The notes under the pieces are model-generated. The model saw nothing but the letters and a program-made list of their open reading frames with translations. It was not told where the DNA came from and did not search any database. A stretch of 64,000 nucleotides of DNA from Planctomycetaceae bacterium (GTDB lineage Bacteria > Planctomycetota > Planctomycetia > Planctomycetales > Planctomycetaceae). The position numbers were made by a program, and so were the translations under genes. The stretch spans positions 1 to 64,000 of the forward strand of contig JAQWSQ010000123.1 of NCBI GenBank assembly GCA_029243145.1. The letters run 5' to 3'. Position 1 is the stretch's first letter; the number at the start of each line of letters is the position of its first letter. Shown here piece after piece: positions 54,311 to 63,979 of the stretch.

Positions 54311-54991
54311 TCACCGGGCCTTCCAAATTTTGACATCATCGTACAAGACACCCGGACCGGTGACGGTGAAATGTACGCTCTGTTTGGTCTCGTGGGCTAA
54401 GCCGGGGGATTGCAGATAGCCAACCGCGACTCCATCAAAGCTGACCCGCATACGGTCCTCAACAATTTCGATGACGACATCGTGCCATTGGCCCGGCTCA
54501 ACTTTCGTGTTCGCAACGAATCCACGGCCTTCTAACAGCTTAATGGACGCCGTATTTTGTGCAGGATCGCGTCGCATCTTGAAGATATCATTTCGCATGA
54601 TGCCTTCTTTGTCGTCGCCAAGTCGAATTTGGGTTGGTGCAAAAGCGACGCGCACGATGTGTCCTGCGTGTGATCCTTTGTGATTCTTGTCGTCGAAAAC
54701 GACGTTGAATTGTTTCGAGCCGTCGAGCTTGAATTTGAATTCGACGATAACATTTTTCATCGGTCGATAGACGCGACCAACGGCTCCATGATCGTCTTTG
54801 GCCTGCTCTCCTTTGAGCACGCCATCCTTCACGGTAAAAGCAGGAATGATTGTTTTCCATTCTCCAAGATCTTCGCGTTCAAAATCGTCAGAGAAGATCA
54901 TCTCCCCTTTTTGAGCAAGTGGTTTGTCGGGAATTTCAGCAGCCAGACATAACGTGGGGACGAAAATCATTAGTCGGAAAAAGTGTTTCAT
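54311..54991 (-). CDS. Secreted DUF1080-like jelly-roll protein
   Basis: 226 residues from ATG 54991, preceded by GGAAAG and starting a signal peptide (MKHFFRLMIFVPTLCLA); the frame upstream lacks one. A concanavalin-like beta-sandwich, as in DUF1080 (3-keto-disaccharide hydrolase) proteins, with FSDDFEREDLGEWKTI at the start and WHDVVIEIVEDRMRVSFDGVAVGYL near the end. Probably binds or cleaves a glycan; the small size suggests a single domain. Lies upstream of the aldolase. Confidence 0.8.
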   Translation of the reverse strand: MKHFFRLMIFVPTLCLAAEIPDKPLAQKGEMIFSDDFEREDLGEWKTIIPAFTVKDGVLKGEQAKDDHGAVGRVYRPMKNVIVEFKFKLDGSKQFNVVFDDKNHKGSHAGHIVRVAFAPTQIRLGDDKEGIMRNDIFKMRRDPAQNTASIKLLEGRGFVANTKVEPGQWHDVVIEIVEDRMRVSFDGVAVGYLQSPGLAHETKQSVHFTVTGPGVLYDDVKIWKAR

Positions 54992-55204
54992 GGGCGACTT
55001 TCCAAGGAGGTTTCTGAGTCTCAGGATTATCGACGGACAACGCCCGAAATACAACTGGCGACATGATTCTTCCCAGAGATCGCGATTGGAAAATCTCTGT
55101 CTTGTTGGAAACTCGCTCTTCGCATTTCGATCCATGGCGAGTTACGATAGATCCACGCCCGCAGTCGCGCTTCCAACCTGATCCATACTTTCTCCAGGTG
55201 ACGC

Positions 55205-58200
55205 ATGTTTCGACTCTCTTTTTCAGCTTTACTGATTGCCGCTTTCCTGCTCCCGGAAATTCTTTGCGCCGACGAGCAGCCGCTCGTCCCGATCGGAGCT
55301 GCGAAAGTTGATATCACTCCTCCTTATCCGATCCGTCTGACCGGTTATGGCAGTCGCCCGGTGGAAGCGGAAGGGGTCGAACAAAAACTCCAAGCGCGTG
55401 CCCTGGCCATCGGATCCGACGACGATGGACCAACCGTGATTGTGACTGTCGAACTCCTCGGCATCACGCCCGAATTGCGGTCGGCGGCACTGGCGCGGAT
55501 CAACATGCAATATGCCGTCTCGAATGACAAGTTCGTTTTGTGTGCGACGCATACTCATAACGGTCCCTGCGTGAACGGCGTTTGTCCGCTCATCTTGGGA
55601 GATACCATCCGCGAACCGGAACAGGAACGGATCGACGATTACACCACGCGACTCGTCGATTTGATCACTTCGGCCGCCAATCAAGCTCTCAAGTCTCGCC
55701 AACCGGGACGATTGTTTCATGCGGAAGGTGAGGTCGGTTTCGCCATCAACCGACGGACGATCAAAGACGGCACCTGGACTGGTTTCGGCGTTAATCCGAA
55801 TGGCCCCGTCGATCATCGCCTGCCGATTCTGGTGGCCAAAGATAAGTCGGGCAAGCCGCTCGCGATCTGGTCGAACTATGCCTGTCACTGCACCACGTTG
55901 GGGCCATCATTTAATAAGATCTGCGGCGATTGGGCCGGCTATGCGTCGGCCAATTTGGAAAGCGATTACGAGAGTGCGATTGCTCTCGTCTCCATCGGAG
56001 CGGGAGCCGACGCCAATCCCGAACCGCGCGGGAGTGACGATCAACTTTCTTACGCACAAAAACATGGAGAAGCTTTCCGCAAGGAAGTGAACCGATTGCT
56101 GACATCAGAACTCAAACCCCTTTCCTCTGAGATCGACGCGACATTTAAGACCGTTAAGCTTCCCTTCAAAAACGCGCGCACGATTGAAGAGTGGCAAGCA
56201 TACGCCAAACAACCGGGACAACGTGGCGTCTACGGTCGCTACTTTCTCGACAAGCTGAAACAAAACGGCGCGCTGCCGACAACTCTTGATTATCCCATTT
56301 CGTCGCTCACCTTCGGAGACGATCTGGCAATGATATTTCTGGGAGGTGAAGTGGTCTGTGATTACTCACTCACGATGTACAAGAAGTTTGCTGGCGACCG
56401 ACTCTGGGTGACGGCTTACGCCAACGATGTTCCTTGTTACATCCCTTCCCGACGCATTCTCGATGAGCAAGGTTATGAAGCCGACTATTCGATGATCTAT
56501 TACCGTCAACCGAATCAGCTCAGCCCAGCCGTTGAAGAAATCATTCTCGATACCGTCCAATCAATTTTACCACCCAAATTTTATACGGCTGAACTGCAAC
56601 AAAATTTCCCACCTCCCAAATCTCCCGCAGAGGCGGTCAATTCGTTTCAACTTCCCCCAGGTTTGAAGCTGAAACTCGTTGCTGCTGAGCCGCTGGTCAT
56701 GGATCCGGTTGCTTTCGATTGGGGCATGGATGGCTCGTTGTGGGTTGTCGAAATGGCCGATTACCCCTCTGGTCTCGATGGAGAAGGTAAGCCGGGTGGC
56801 AAAGTCAAAGTCCTCCGCGATACCGACGGCGATGGCAAATACGATACATCGACGGTCTTTCTCGATAACCTGCCGTTTCCCACAGGCGTCAAAGTTTATC
56901 AGGACCAGATTCTGATCACGGCCGCTCCCAATATTCTTTCGGCAAGAGACCTGAACGGGGATGATGTCGCCGACGAAACGAACATTCTTTATGCAGGTTT
57001 TGGAGAAGGGAACCAGCAACACCGCGTCAACGGCCTCCGCTGGGGACTCGACAACTGGCTTTATGTCGGTAACGGCGATAGTGGTGGTGAAATTAAATCG
57101 AACAAGACGGGCGAAAGCGTCAACGTCCGTCGCCGCGATTTACGCATCCGTCCCAATACCGGAGAACTCGAAGCAATCTCGGGCAACACACAGTTCGGCA
57201 TCAACCGCGATAATTACGGCAACTGGTTCGGCGGCAACAACAGTAACCCGATGTGGCATTACGTCCTCGATCAACGATACCTGCTACGCAATCCTTACGT
57301 TGTCTTTCCCGATGCAAAAGTGATGGTTTCGGATCAACCGGGAGCTGCGGCCGTTTATCCCATCAGTCGCACACTCGGTCGCTTCAATGATTTCGACCGG
57401 ACCAATCGCTTCACTTCCGCTTGTAGTCCCATCATTTACCGCGACAGTGATCTGGGAGAGCAATATGCGGGCAACTCCTTTGTCTGCGAGCCGGTCCATA
57501 ATCTCGTGCATCGCGAAGTGATGCGACGTGAGGGTGTCACCTTTCGCAGCTCCCGCGCTCCCGAAGAACAGAAGAGCGAATTCTTAGCCTCGACCGATAA
57601 CTGGTCACGACCCGCCATGATCCGTACCGCCCCCGATGGCACATTGTGGGTGGCCGACATGTACCGTTTCGTGATCGAACATCCCAAATGGATCCCCGAG
57701 CATCAAGAACGTCAACTCAATGTCCGCGCGGGTAGCGATAAAGGCCGTATCTATCGCATCGTCCCCGAGGACGGTCCGCGACCAATCCCCAATCTCGACA
57801 AACTCTCGCAAACAGAAGTTGTCGATCTCCTGGAATCGACGAACGGCACACTCCGCGATATGGCGAGTCAGTGGTTAATCTGGAACGGCGACGCAAAAAT
57901 CATTCTTCCCAAGCTCAAAAGCCTGCTCCTGAAGTCATCCAACACGCTCGCTCGAATCCATGCACTCAGCGTACTCGATAGTCATTCCACAAAATCTTTG
58001 ACACCGGGAGATCTCGAACAAGTTTTGAAGTCCAGTGATCCACTCGTTGTTTCGCATGCCGTCAGTGTTTCTGAGAAATTTGTCAACGACCACCCACAAC
58101 TCGGAAAACTCTGGTTGTCACTCATCGAATTCGACGACCCGCAACTGCTCATGCAACTCGCCTATTCGCTGGGAGAATGGGAATCTCTGCTGGCCGGGCC

Positions 58201-59851
58201 AGCACTCGGCAGACTTCTAGTCAAAGCGCAAGGTGATCCCTATTTGACAGCCGCCGCCATCAGTTCGCTCAACGAAATAAATCTTTCCTCGGCGACGAAA
58301 ACCATCTTGGAGACTGAAGCCGCACAGAATCTTGCGATTGTCACGCCGTTATTAAAAACAGCTCTCGGCTTAAAGCAATCTCAACCGGCGACCAAAATCC
58401 TGCTCGCCAATGCCTCTCTGAATAATCTCGGTCATTGGTCACAATTGCTGGCGAGTGTCGGCAATCAACGAAATATGCTCGAATCCATTGCTGGAGAAGA
58501 TGAAGCCCTGCAATCGGCTATTGACGACATCAATCAGCGGGCTCTCGATCTCGCGTTCGATGATTCAGCCGATCTCGACCAACGTGCCATTGCCATCGCG
58601 TATCTCGGCAATTCTTTGGGAGTCGATCAGCGGACGATTGAGCGATTGGCAGAACTGATTCAACCGGGCTCACCTTTGCCACTGCAAACAGCGGCGTTAG
58701 AAATTCTCAGTCACAGAGCCGATGAAACCGTCTATGAAAAATTATTGGCCGATTGGGAATCGCTCACGCCAACACTCAAAACGACTTTGCTGTCAAAACT
58801 GATGCAGCGGGATACCGGATTGAAGCTTCTATTGACCGCCGTCAAGAATAACACCGTTGCCGCCACCGAAATTTCGCCCGCTAATCAACAACGATTCCTG
58901 CAACATGCCGACGAATCGTTCCGCAAACAGGCAGAAAACGTGTTCGGTCAGTCAACGTCCCGAGCCGAGGTTCTGACCTCTCTCAAGGGAGCGCTCACAA
59001 TTTACGGAGACGCCGAAGCCGGTCGGCCCTTATTCAAGAAGCATTGTTCGCAGTGCCACCAAATCAACAAGGAAGGTTTTGAGGTTGGTCCCGATTTGAC
59101 GGCCATCACCAATCGCTCGCCCGCAGCACTTTTTGTGTCGATTCTCGATCCAAACGCGGCCGTCGAAGACAAGTTTCTCCAATACGTCGCAGTGACCGCA
59201 GCCGGCTTCACCCACACGGGGCGATTGGTGAGCGAATCAGCGAATTCGATTGTGCTCGAAGCTGCTGAGAAAAAACGGGCCGAAGTTTTGTACGCCGATC
59301 TGGAAATCCTCCGTTCGACGGGCAAATCATTGATGCCAGAAGGACTCGAAAAAGAACTCAACGAACGGCAACTCGCCGACCTCATTGCCTACGTCTCGGA
59401 ACTCGGTCCAGACGCCAAAACGTTTCCCGGTTTGTCACCACAACGGATCAAACAGAATTCCTCACGGATCGCATTATCGGCATCGGCCGCGTATCTGTTT
59501 GGTCCGAGTATCAGTTACTCTGGCAAATACGATAACCTAGAAACTTGGAGCCGACCCGAAGACCGGGCTGTCTGGAAACTCGAAGTGACCGAGCCGGGGA
59601 AATATCAAATCCTCATCGATTATTCCTGCGATCCGGTACATGCCGGCAACCGCTTTCGCATCACGATTGATCGCGAGAATCTCGATCAGCAGGTGAATGA
59701 GACATCATCGTGGGACGAATTCGAGATCCACGAACTTGGCACAGTTTCGCTCGACGCCGGCCCGACCCGCCTCATGTTGCAAAGCCTCGGCCCCGTCCAC
59801 CGAGACTCGTTATTCAAACTGCGCTCGGTGTCGTTGGTGAAGGTGGAGTAG
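55205..59851 (+). CDS. Ceramidase-dehydrogenase-cytochrome c fusion protein
   Basis: 1548 residues, AGGTGA before the ATG. Signal peptide to about 22. Residues 28-460: neutral/alkaline ceramidase-like domain (AAKVDITPPYPIRLTGYGSR, ATHTHNGP at about 116 with likely Zn ligands, SIGAGADANPEPRG). About 480-870: beta-propeller membrane-bound dehydrogenase-like (FDWGMDGSLWVVEMADYP, RDTDGDGKYD, DQPGAAAVYPISRT). About 880-1250: HEAT-like helices. About 1270-1410: haem domain with CSQCHQ at 1281 and GPDLTAI, of the Planctomycete type. About 1430-1548: CBM-like beta domain (GKYQILIDYSCD). Exported; likely a lipid or polymer oxidiser. Fusing a ceramidase to this set is unusual. Confidence 0.85.
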   Translation: MFRLSFSALLIAAFLLPEILCADEQPLVPIGAAKVDITPPYPIRLTGYGSRPVEAEGVEQKLQARALAIGSDDDGPTVIVTVELLGITPELRSAALARINMQYAVSNDKFVLCATHTHNGPCVNGVCPLILGDTIREPEQERIDDYTTRLVDLITSAANQALKSRQPGRLFHAEGEVGFAINRRTIKDGTWTGFGVNPNGPVDHRLPILVAKDKSGKPLAIWSNYACHCTTLGPSFNKICGDWAGYASANLESDYESAIALVSIGAGADANPEPRGSDDQLSYAQKHGEAFRKEVNRLLTSELKPLSSEIDATFKTVKLPFKNARTIEEWQAYAKQPGQRGVYGRYFLDKLKQNGALPTTLDYPISSLTFGDDLAMIFLGGEVVCDYSLTMYKKFAGDRLWVTAYANDVPCYIPSRRILDEQGYEADYSMIYYRQPNQLSPAVEEIILDTVQSILPPKFYTAELQQNFPPPKSPAEAVNSFQLPPGLKLKLVAAEPLVMDPVAFDWGMDGSLWVVEMADYPSGLDGEGKPGGKVKVLRDTDGDGKYDTSTVFLDNLPFPTGVKVYQDQILITAAPNILSARDLNGDDVADETNILYAGFGEGNQQHRVNGLRWGLDNWLYVGNGDSGGEIKSNKTGESVNVRRRDLRIRPNTGELEAISGNTQFGINRDNYGNWFGGNNSNPMWHYVLDQRYLLRNPYVVFPDAKVMVSDQPGAAAVYPISRTLGRFNDFDRTNRFTSACSPIIYRDSDLGEQYAGNSFVCEPVHNLVHREVMRREGVTFRSSRAPEEQKSEFLASTDNWSRPAMIRTAPDGTLWVADMYRFVIEHPKWIPEHQERQLNVRAGSDKGRIYRIVPEDGPRPIPNLDKLSQTEVVDLLESTNGTLRDMASQWLIWNGDAKIILPKLKSLLLKSSNTLARIHALSVLDSHSTKSLTPGDLEQVLKSSDPLVVSHAVSVSEKFVNDHPQLGKLWLSLIEFDDPQLLMQLAYSLGEWESLLAGPALGRLLVKAQGDPYLTAAAISSLNEINLSSATKTILETEAAQNLAIVTPLLKTALGLKQSQPATKILLANASLNNLGHWSQLLASVGNQRNMLESIAGEDEALQSAIDDINQRALDLAFDDSADLDQRAIAIAYLGNSLGVDQRTIERLAELIQPGSPLPLQTAALEILSHRADETVYEKLLADWESLTPTLKTTLLSKLMQRDTGLKLLLTAVKNNTVAATEISPANQQRFLQHADESFRKQAENVFGQSTSRAEVLTSLKGALTIYGDAEAGRPLFKKHCSQCHQINKEGFEVGPDLTAITNRSPAALFVSILDPNAAVEDKFLQYVAVTAAGFTHTGRLVSESANSIVLEAAEKKRAEVLYADLEILRSTGKSLMPEGLEKELNERQLADLIAYVSELGPDAKTFPGLSPQRIKQNSSRIALSASAAYLFGPSISYSGKYDNLETWSRPEDRAVWKLEVTEPGKYQILIDYSCDPVHAGNRFRITIDRENLDQQVNETSSWDEFEIHELGTVSLDAGPTRLMLQSLGPVHRDSLFKLRSVSLVKVE

Positions 59852-59905
59852 TCTTGATATGACTTTGACAAGGTCAAATCCTGCAATACAAAAGGTATCT
59901 CGTAA

Positions 59906-60931
59906 ATGTTGCGAATAAATCTCAGAAGCAAATCACTCGTCCTGAAGTATTCAGCGATAGCCCTTCTATTGAGCACAGTCGCCAATGCCGAGGATGTGCA
60001 AATTGGTAGAGTCAGAGATCTCGTTCAAGAGAACGAGACTCTATACGAGAGTATCGAGTTCAATGGACGATATGAGTATTTGGCAGGACCAAACTCAGGT
60101 CATGGTGGGCTTTCAAAAGAAAACACAAAGACTACCAAGTCCAGCACTTCTAAGTTACATCATGTAAGCTCCGGAAAGATGTACAGAATCGATCAGGAAT
60201 ACCAGTCGGTCATGAAAGAGGGAGGAGAAACATACAGCTATCGCCGTACCAAAATGTATGATGGGTCGCAAACGCGAATGCTTAAAGAAACGGAATATGC
60301 CAACGTGATCAAAGGATACTCCGGCGATAGTAACTACATATACCCACACATGACTCTGATGCGAGGGCCGTTCTACTATATGCGGCTGTCAACTCTCCTC
60401 TCAGGCTCGGAGGTTCTTAGTGACGCCAGCGATGCCAATTGGGATGACAGTATCTCTGTTGAATACTCAGTGAATCCTGACGAAGTTGTGTACAAGGGAC
60501 TGCCGTGTGTTCGATTATCGATATTTATGTCTAATCGTTCAAAGCCGGCGATGATTCGAAATGTGTGGCTTGCTAAAGAAAGAAATTATATCCCCTGCAA
60601 ATACGAAGCGTTTTATCTCAAGATATCGAAAGACACCCCGGTCGAAATTGGCACTGTCGACGAGTGGATTGAATTAGAACCGGGCATCTGGTTCCCAAAA
60701 ACGACATCAGTCACGGCTTATAGTCCATTCCTGCTGACATCAAACGGTGACAAGAAAGTCCAATGGACTAAGCGATACAGCTTCGAAGATATTTCGCTTT
60801 CCCCAAAGTATCCAAAGTCATATTTTCAGGACATGCAGATCCCTGACGGGCTTCCGATTCACGAGATTGATAAGGGGCAGATTATTCAATCCTACCGGAA
60901 GAATTCACTCGATGACCCAGACAGAAAATAA
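59906..60931 (+). CDS. Secreted protein of unknown function
   Basis: 341 residues, starting just after the fusion gene (54-nt gap, same strand). The signal peptide is YSAIALLLSTVANAE. The rest is beta-rich with regular Tyr and Lys, and segments such as YKGLPCVRLSIFM, VWLAKERNYIPCKYEAFY and WIELEPGIWFPKTTSVTAY. These resemble the open beta-barrel half-shell of LolA/outer-membrane lipoprotein-sorting proteins, though no confident family can be named. May share the transcript of the preceding gene. Confidence 0.7.
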   Translation: MLRINLRSKSLVLKYSAIALLLSTVANAEDVQIGRVRDLVQENETLYESIEFNGRYEYLAGPNSGHGGLSKENTKTTKSSTSKLHHVSSGKMYRIDQEYQSVMKEGGETYSYRRTKMYDGSQTRMLKETEYANVIKGYSGDSNYIYPHMTLMRGPFYYMRLSTLLSGSEVLSDASDANWDDSISVEYSVNPDEVVYKGLPCVRLSIFMSNRSKPAMIRNVWLAKERNYIPCKYEAFYLKISKDTPVEIGTVDEWIELEPGIWFPKTTSVTAYSPFLLTSNGDKKVQWTKRYSFEDISLSPKYPKSYFQDMQIPDGLPIHEIDKGQIIQSYRKNSLDDPDRK

Positions 60932-61244
60932 GATTATTCATTCATACTGCCGAATAGATCACCAGTTGGCACACCAATAAATCAGCGTGATCTGCAGGTA
61001 TTAAAGGATCTTCAAAGCTGGGTGCCATGAACTCGCCGTGGGCATGTGCATGTCTCTCCAAGCAAACAGGTTCTCACTCAGGTGAGTTCCAAAACCAGCA
61101 TCTTTTGGTCTCCTCCAACGTTCGCAAGAAATTGATAGAACTCTGGCTCTCAGCATGCTAATCTGACGTGATTGCTCGGATGATGATCGTGTCAGAATGC
61201 TGATCGGAAAATTTCAAAATCCTGAAGCGGGATGATTGGCGAAA
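60932..61244. other. Gene-free stretch ahead of the aquaporin gene
   Basis: About 310 nt. Holds one copy of the dispersed GTGCCATG-type repeat (61018-61052) and a CTCACTCAGGTGAG palindrome near 61073. A CTCGCTCAAGTGAGTTCC match also occurs at 62003 across the DUF1501 stop. No promoter is clear. Confidence 0.5.
61018..61052. repeat. Dispersed GTGCCATG-type palindromic repeat, copy 4
   Basis: CTGGGTGCCATGAACTCGCC followed by GTGGGCATGTGCATG: same element as at 63871, opposite in sense to copies 1-3. Confidence 0.5.
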
Positions 61245-61994
61245 ATGAATGCACTCACAGCGGAACTGATTGGGACGGCCCTCTTGATTCTCTTTGGAAA
61301 CGGAGTTGTAGCGAACGTCGTTTTAGCGAGAACAAAGGGAGCCGACTCGGGTTGGATCGTGATCAGTGCTGGCTGGGGAATTGGAGTATTCATCGGAGCG
61401 TTTTGTGCCGCCGATTTCAGTGGAGCACACCTCAACCCTGCTGTGACTGTCGCAATGGTCATTGCTTCGAAGCTCACAATGAGTGAAGCGATTGGATACA
61501 TCCTCGCCCAATTCCTCGGAGCGATCCTTGGTGCCGCCTTGGTTTATTGTTTTTATCGCGAACATTTTAAAGCCACCGATAATGCAGATGCCAAACTTGC
61601 CTGCTTTTGTACGTCTCCCGCGATACGCAACTTGCCTCAAGCGTTTTTCTGTGAAGTGGTGGGAACCTTTGCACTCATTCTCCCTATTTTCCTGATGGCG
61701 GTCCCCAGCTTGATTCAAGGCGCGGAGCCCGTTGAGAGCGATCCACGATTAGGTTTAGGAGCATTGGGGCTATTGCCTGTGGGAATGCTCGTCTTCGGAA
61801 TTGGACTTTCGCTCGGTGGAACAACGGGGTACGCAATCAATCCTGCTCGGGATCTTGGACCACGACTCGTCCACGCATTGCTGCCCATGAAAGAGAAACG
61901 GGACAGTGACTGGAGCTACGCTTGGGTTCCCGTTGTTGGTCCGCTCGTCGGTGGGGCGCTTGCCGCTGGTGTTTACTTAATCATCATGGGATAG
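61245..61994 (+). CDS. Aquaglyceroporin (GlpF-like)
   Basis: 249 residues from ATG 61245; the in-frame TTG at 61236 is less likely. Six membrane helices and both half-helix NPA motifs: HLNPAVTVAM and AINPARDLGPR. The Asp after the second NPA, and Gly-rich pore lining, mark glycerol facilitators rather than water-only channels. Moves glycerol or small polyols across the inner membrane. No glpK or glpD nearby. Confidence 0.92.
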   Translation: MNALTAELIGTALLILFGNGVVANVVLARTKGADSGWIVISAGWGIGVFIGAFCAADFSGAHLNPAVTVAMVIASKLTMSEAIGYILAQFLGAILGAALVYCFYREHFKATDNADAKLACFCTSPAIRNLPQAFFCEVVGTFALILPIFLMAVPSLIQGAEPVESDPRLGLGALGLLPVGMLVFGIGLSLGGTTGYAINPARDLGPRLVHALLPMKEKRDSDWSYAWVPVVGPLVGGALAAGVYLIIMG

Positions 61995-62005
61995 AGATTC
62001 CTCGC

Positions 62006-63400
62006 TCAAGTGAGTTCCGAAATCGGATTGCCTTTGGAAAAGATCGGATTCCGGCGACCGGCGAAGTTTTTCAGGGCAAGTTGGACAGGGTCATACCCGA
62101 GATGATGAAAGATCGTCATCAGAAAATCGTATGGTGTCACACGGCGGGAGATGGGGTCTTCTCCGCGTGCATCGGTCGCACCAATGATCTGGCCGGTTTC
62201 GATGCCGCCCCCAGAAAACAACATCGTATTGGCACGCGGCCAGTGATCTCGCCCCGGTTGGACGGTCCCCTTGGCGGCACTCGCCACCCCTCCTCCACTA
62301 CTGGCGACATTGGAAATGCGCGGCGTGCGTCCGAATTCGCCCGTCACCACGACCATCACACGCTTATCGAGTCCGCGGTCGTAAAGGTCTTCAATCAAAG
62401 CAGAAATCGCCTGATCGTAAAATGGAGCACGGTGAGCATTGGCATCAAAAACGTGATGGTTGACGGCGTGGTCGTCCCAGTTCGCCACACGACCACATAA
62501 CGGTCCATCGAATTCTGTGGTCACAATGTCCACACCGGCTTCCACGAGTCGCCGAGCCATCAGGCATTGTTGACCCCAAGAGTTTCGTCCATAGCGATCG
62601 CGAAGTTTGTCTTCCTCTTGGGTCAGATCAAACGCGCGGGCAGCTTCCGGGCTGGAGAGGAGTCGGAGTGCCTGCGACTCAAAATTATCGAACGCGCGCA
62701 TCAGTCCGGTTTGATCGATATCCCGACGCATGAGATCGATCTTGCTTCTCAATTCGGTCCGCTCCTCAATCCGTCGTTGCGTTTTCTCGTCCTTGAAACC
62801 AATATTCGGCACAGAGAAGTCCGGCGTGTCGGGATTACCGATGATCTTGAAGGGTTCGTAAGATGGTCCCAGATAAGTGGGGCCGGCAATCTGAAACGAG
62901 TCGTAGCGATCCACGGGATTGATGGTGACGTAGTTGGGAAATTGCTGAGTCGGTTTGTGTCGCAAGTAACTGGCTATCGACATCCAGTCGGGGTAGGTCG
63001 GAATCGGTTTGTCGGTGGATGCCGGGTCTCCCCCCAGCACTCGCAAGGAACCCGCCGGATGACCACCCGCATCGTGAGCAACCGAACGTAGCAATGCGAA
63101 CCGGTCGGCACACTGTGACAATCGCGGATACAGTTCCGTAATCTGGATGCCGGGGACATTCGTATCGATGGGATTAAACGGTCCTCGATAATCGGTGGTC
63201 GCCAGCGGCTTCATATCGAAGGTATCGAGATGGCTTTGCCCACCACGCAACCAGACCAGAATGATCGCCGTGTCCGATTTTTTCGCCGTTGCGGCTGCTT
63301 CGGCCCGCGCTCGATATAAACCGGGGAGAGTCAAACCGGTAAAGCCCACGAGCCCGGTTCTGAGCAACTCTCTGCGATTGGGATGTCGGGAGTTTTTCAT
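62006..63400 (-). CDS. DUF1501 protein with Tat signal
   Basis: 464 residues. Twin-arginine start NRRELLRTGLVGFTGLTLPG. Family landmarks: IILVWLRGGQSHLDTFDMKP, ITELYPRLSQCADRFALLRSV, GGHPAGSLRVLGG, VTTEFDGPLCGRVANWDDH and VVVTGEFGRTP. Alkaline-phosphatase-like fold, activity unknown, exported. Usually paired with a DUF1549/DUF1553 cytochrome gene; here it stands alone, converging on the aquaporin gene. Confidence 0.93.
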   Translation of the reverse strand: MKNSRHPNRRELLRTGLVGFTGLTLPGLYRARAEAAATAKKSDTAIILVWLRGGQSHLDTFDMKPLATTDYRGPFNPIDTNVPGIQITELYPRLSQCADRFALLRSVAHDAGGHPAGSLRVLGGDPASTDKPIPTYPDWMSIASYLRHKPTQQFPNYVTINPVDRYDSFQIAGPTYLGPSYEPFKIIGNPDTPDFSVPNIGFKDEKTQRRIEERTELRSKIDLMRRDIDQTGLMRAFDNFESQALRLLSSPEAARAFDLTQEEDKLRDRYGRNSWGQQCLMARRLVEAGVDIVTTEFDGPLCGRVANWDDHAVNHHVFDANAHRAPFYDQAISALIEDLYDRGLDKRVMVVVTGEFGRTPRISNVASSGGGVASAAKGTVQPGRDHWPRANTMLFSGGGIETGQIIGATDARGEDPISRRVTPYDFLMTIFHHLGYDPVQLALKNFAGRRNPIFSKGNPISELT

Positions 63401-63635
63401 TTTGGCTTCAAACTCAATGGTAAAGAGATCGCAGGAATTGTGACTTTATCAATTATTTTAGAAAACAGATCAGCAAATAGCGATGTGTAAACCAGTGAAT
63501 GTCTGCAAAACAACCGGATGAAAGGTACTCCGGTTCTCTTTGTATCGGCAATTGATCGCTCCAGAATGGTGCTGAAAATTTCGACTCCGGTCGTAATCGG
63601 TTCCCCGCCACCAATGGACTTCAAAAACCTGCCGC

Positions 63636-63664
63636 TTCCGCAGAACCACGTCGGCTGCTAAACT
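63636..63664 (+). promoter_or_regulatory. Candidate tRNA-Arg promoter
   Basis: TTCCGC (63636-63641), 17-nt gap, TAAACT (63659-63664). Start would lie about 14 nt before the mature tRNA. Confidence 0.35.
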
Positions 63665-63684
63665 GTCTGGCTGGTTGAAGATCG

Positions 63685-63757
63685 GCCCTCGTAGCTCAGG
63701 GGATAGAGCACAGCTTTCCTAAAGCTGGTGTCGCAGGTTCGAATCCTGCCGGGGGCA
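63685..63757 (+). tRNA. tRNA-Arg, anticodon CCT
   Basis: 73 nt. Acceptor GCCCTCG pairs with CGGGGGC (one G-T), discriminator A. Anticodon stem CAGCT/AGCTG encloses the loop TTCCTAA, giving anticodon CCT (reads AGG). T arm has GGTTCGAATCC. CCA is not encoded. The preceding 284 nt (63401-63684) hold nothing else recognisable. Confidence 0.97.
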
Positions 63758-63870
63758 TTTTGTGACTCTGTCTGTGATGTCATGTGAAGTTTCGGCGCAA
63801 CACACATTCTTCCGCTTTACCTGTGCGATGTCAGAAATTGCCATAATCTTGATCAGAGTGAATCAGACTG

Positions 63871-63904
63871 GTGCCATGCCCTCGCTCGCGTGGGCATGTG
63901 GCAT
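63871..63904. repeat. Dispersed GTGCCATG-type palindromic repeat, copy 5
   Basis: GTGCCATGCCCTCGCTCGCG followed by TGGGCATGTGGCAT: the best-formed copy, folding as a stem with GTGCCATGCCC/GGGCATGTGGC. Confidence 0.6.
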
Positions 63905-63943
63905 CCTCCCCATTTACTGATCCATTTGTTCTGAGAGTCCCGG

Positions 63944-63979
63944 CCAGATGTCAACAATACGTCGAAGACGGACATCTGG
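63944..63979. terminator. Possible terminator near the window end
   Basis: CCAGATGTC...GACATCTGG, 9-bp perfect arms, followed on the plus strand by AGGGTTTTT. The 18-nt loop makes it a weaker candidate. No gene ends just upstream in the window. Confidence 0.35.

Noticed and set aside
61070-61100. Remnant of a second DUF1501 gene, suggested by a match to 62003
   Set aside because: The likeness is limited to about 20 bases around CTCA..GTGAGTTCC and does not extend into DUF1501 coding sequence.
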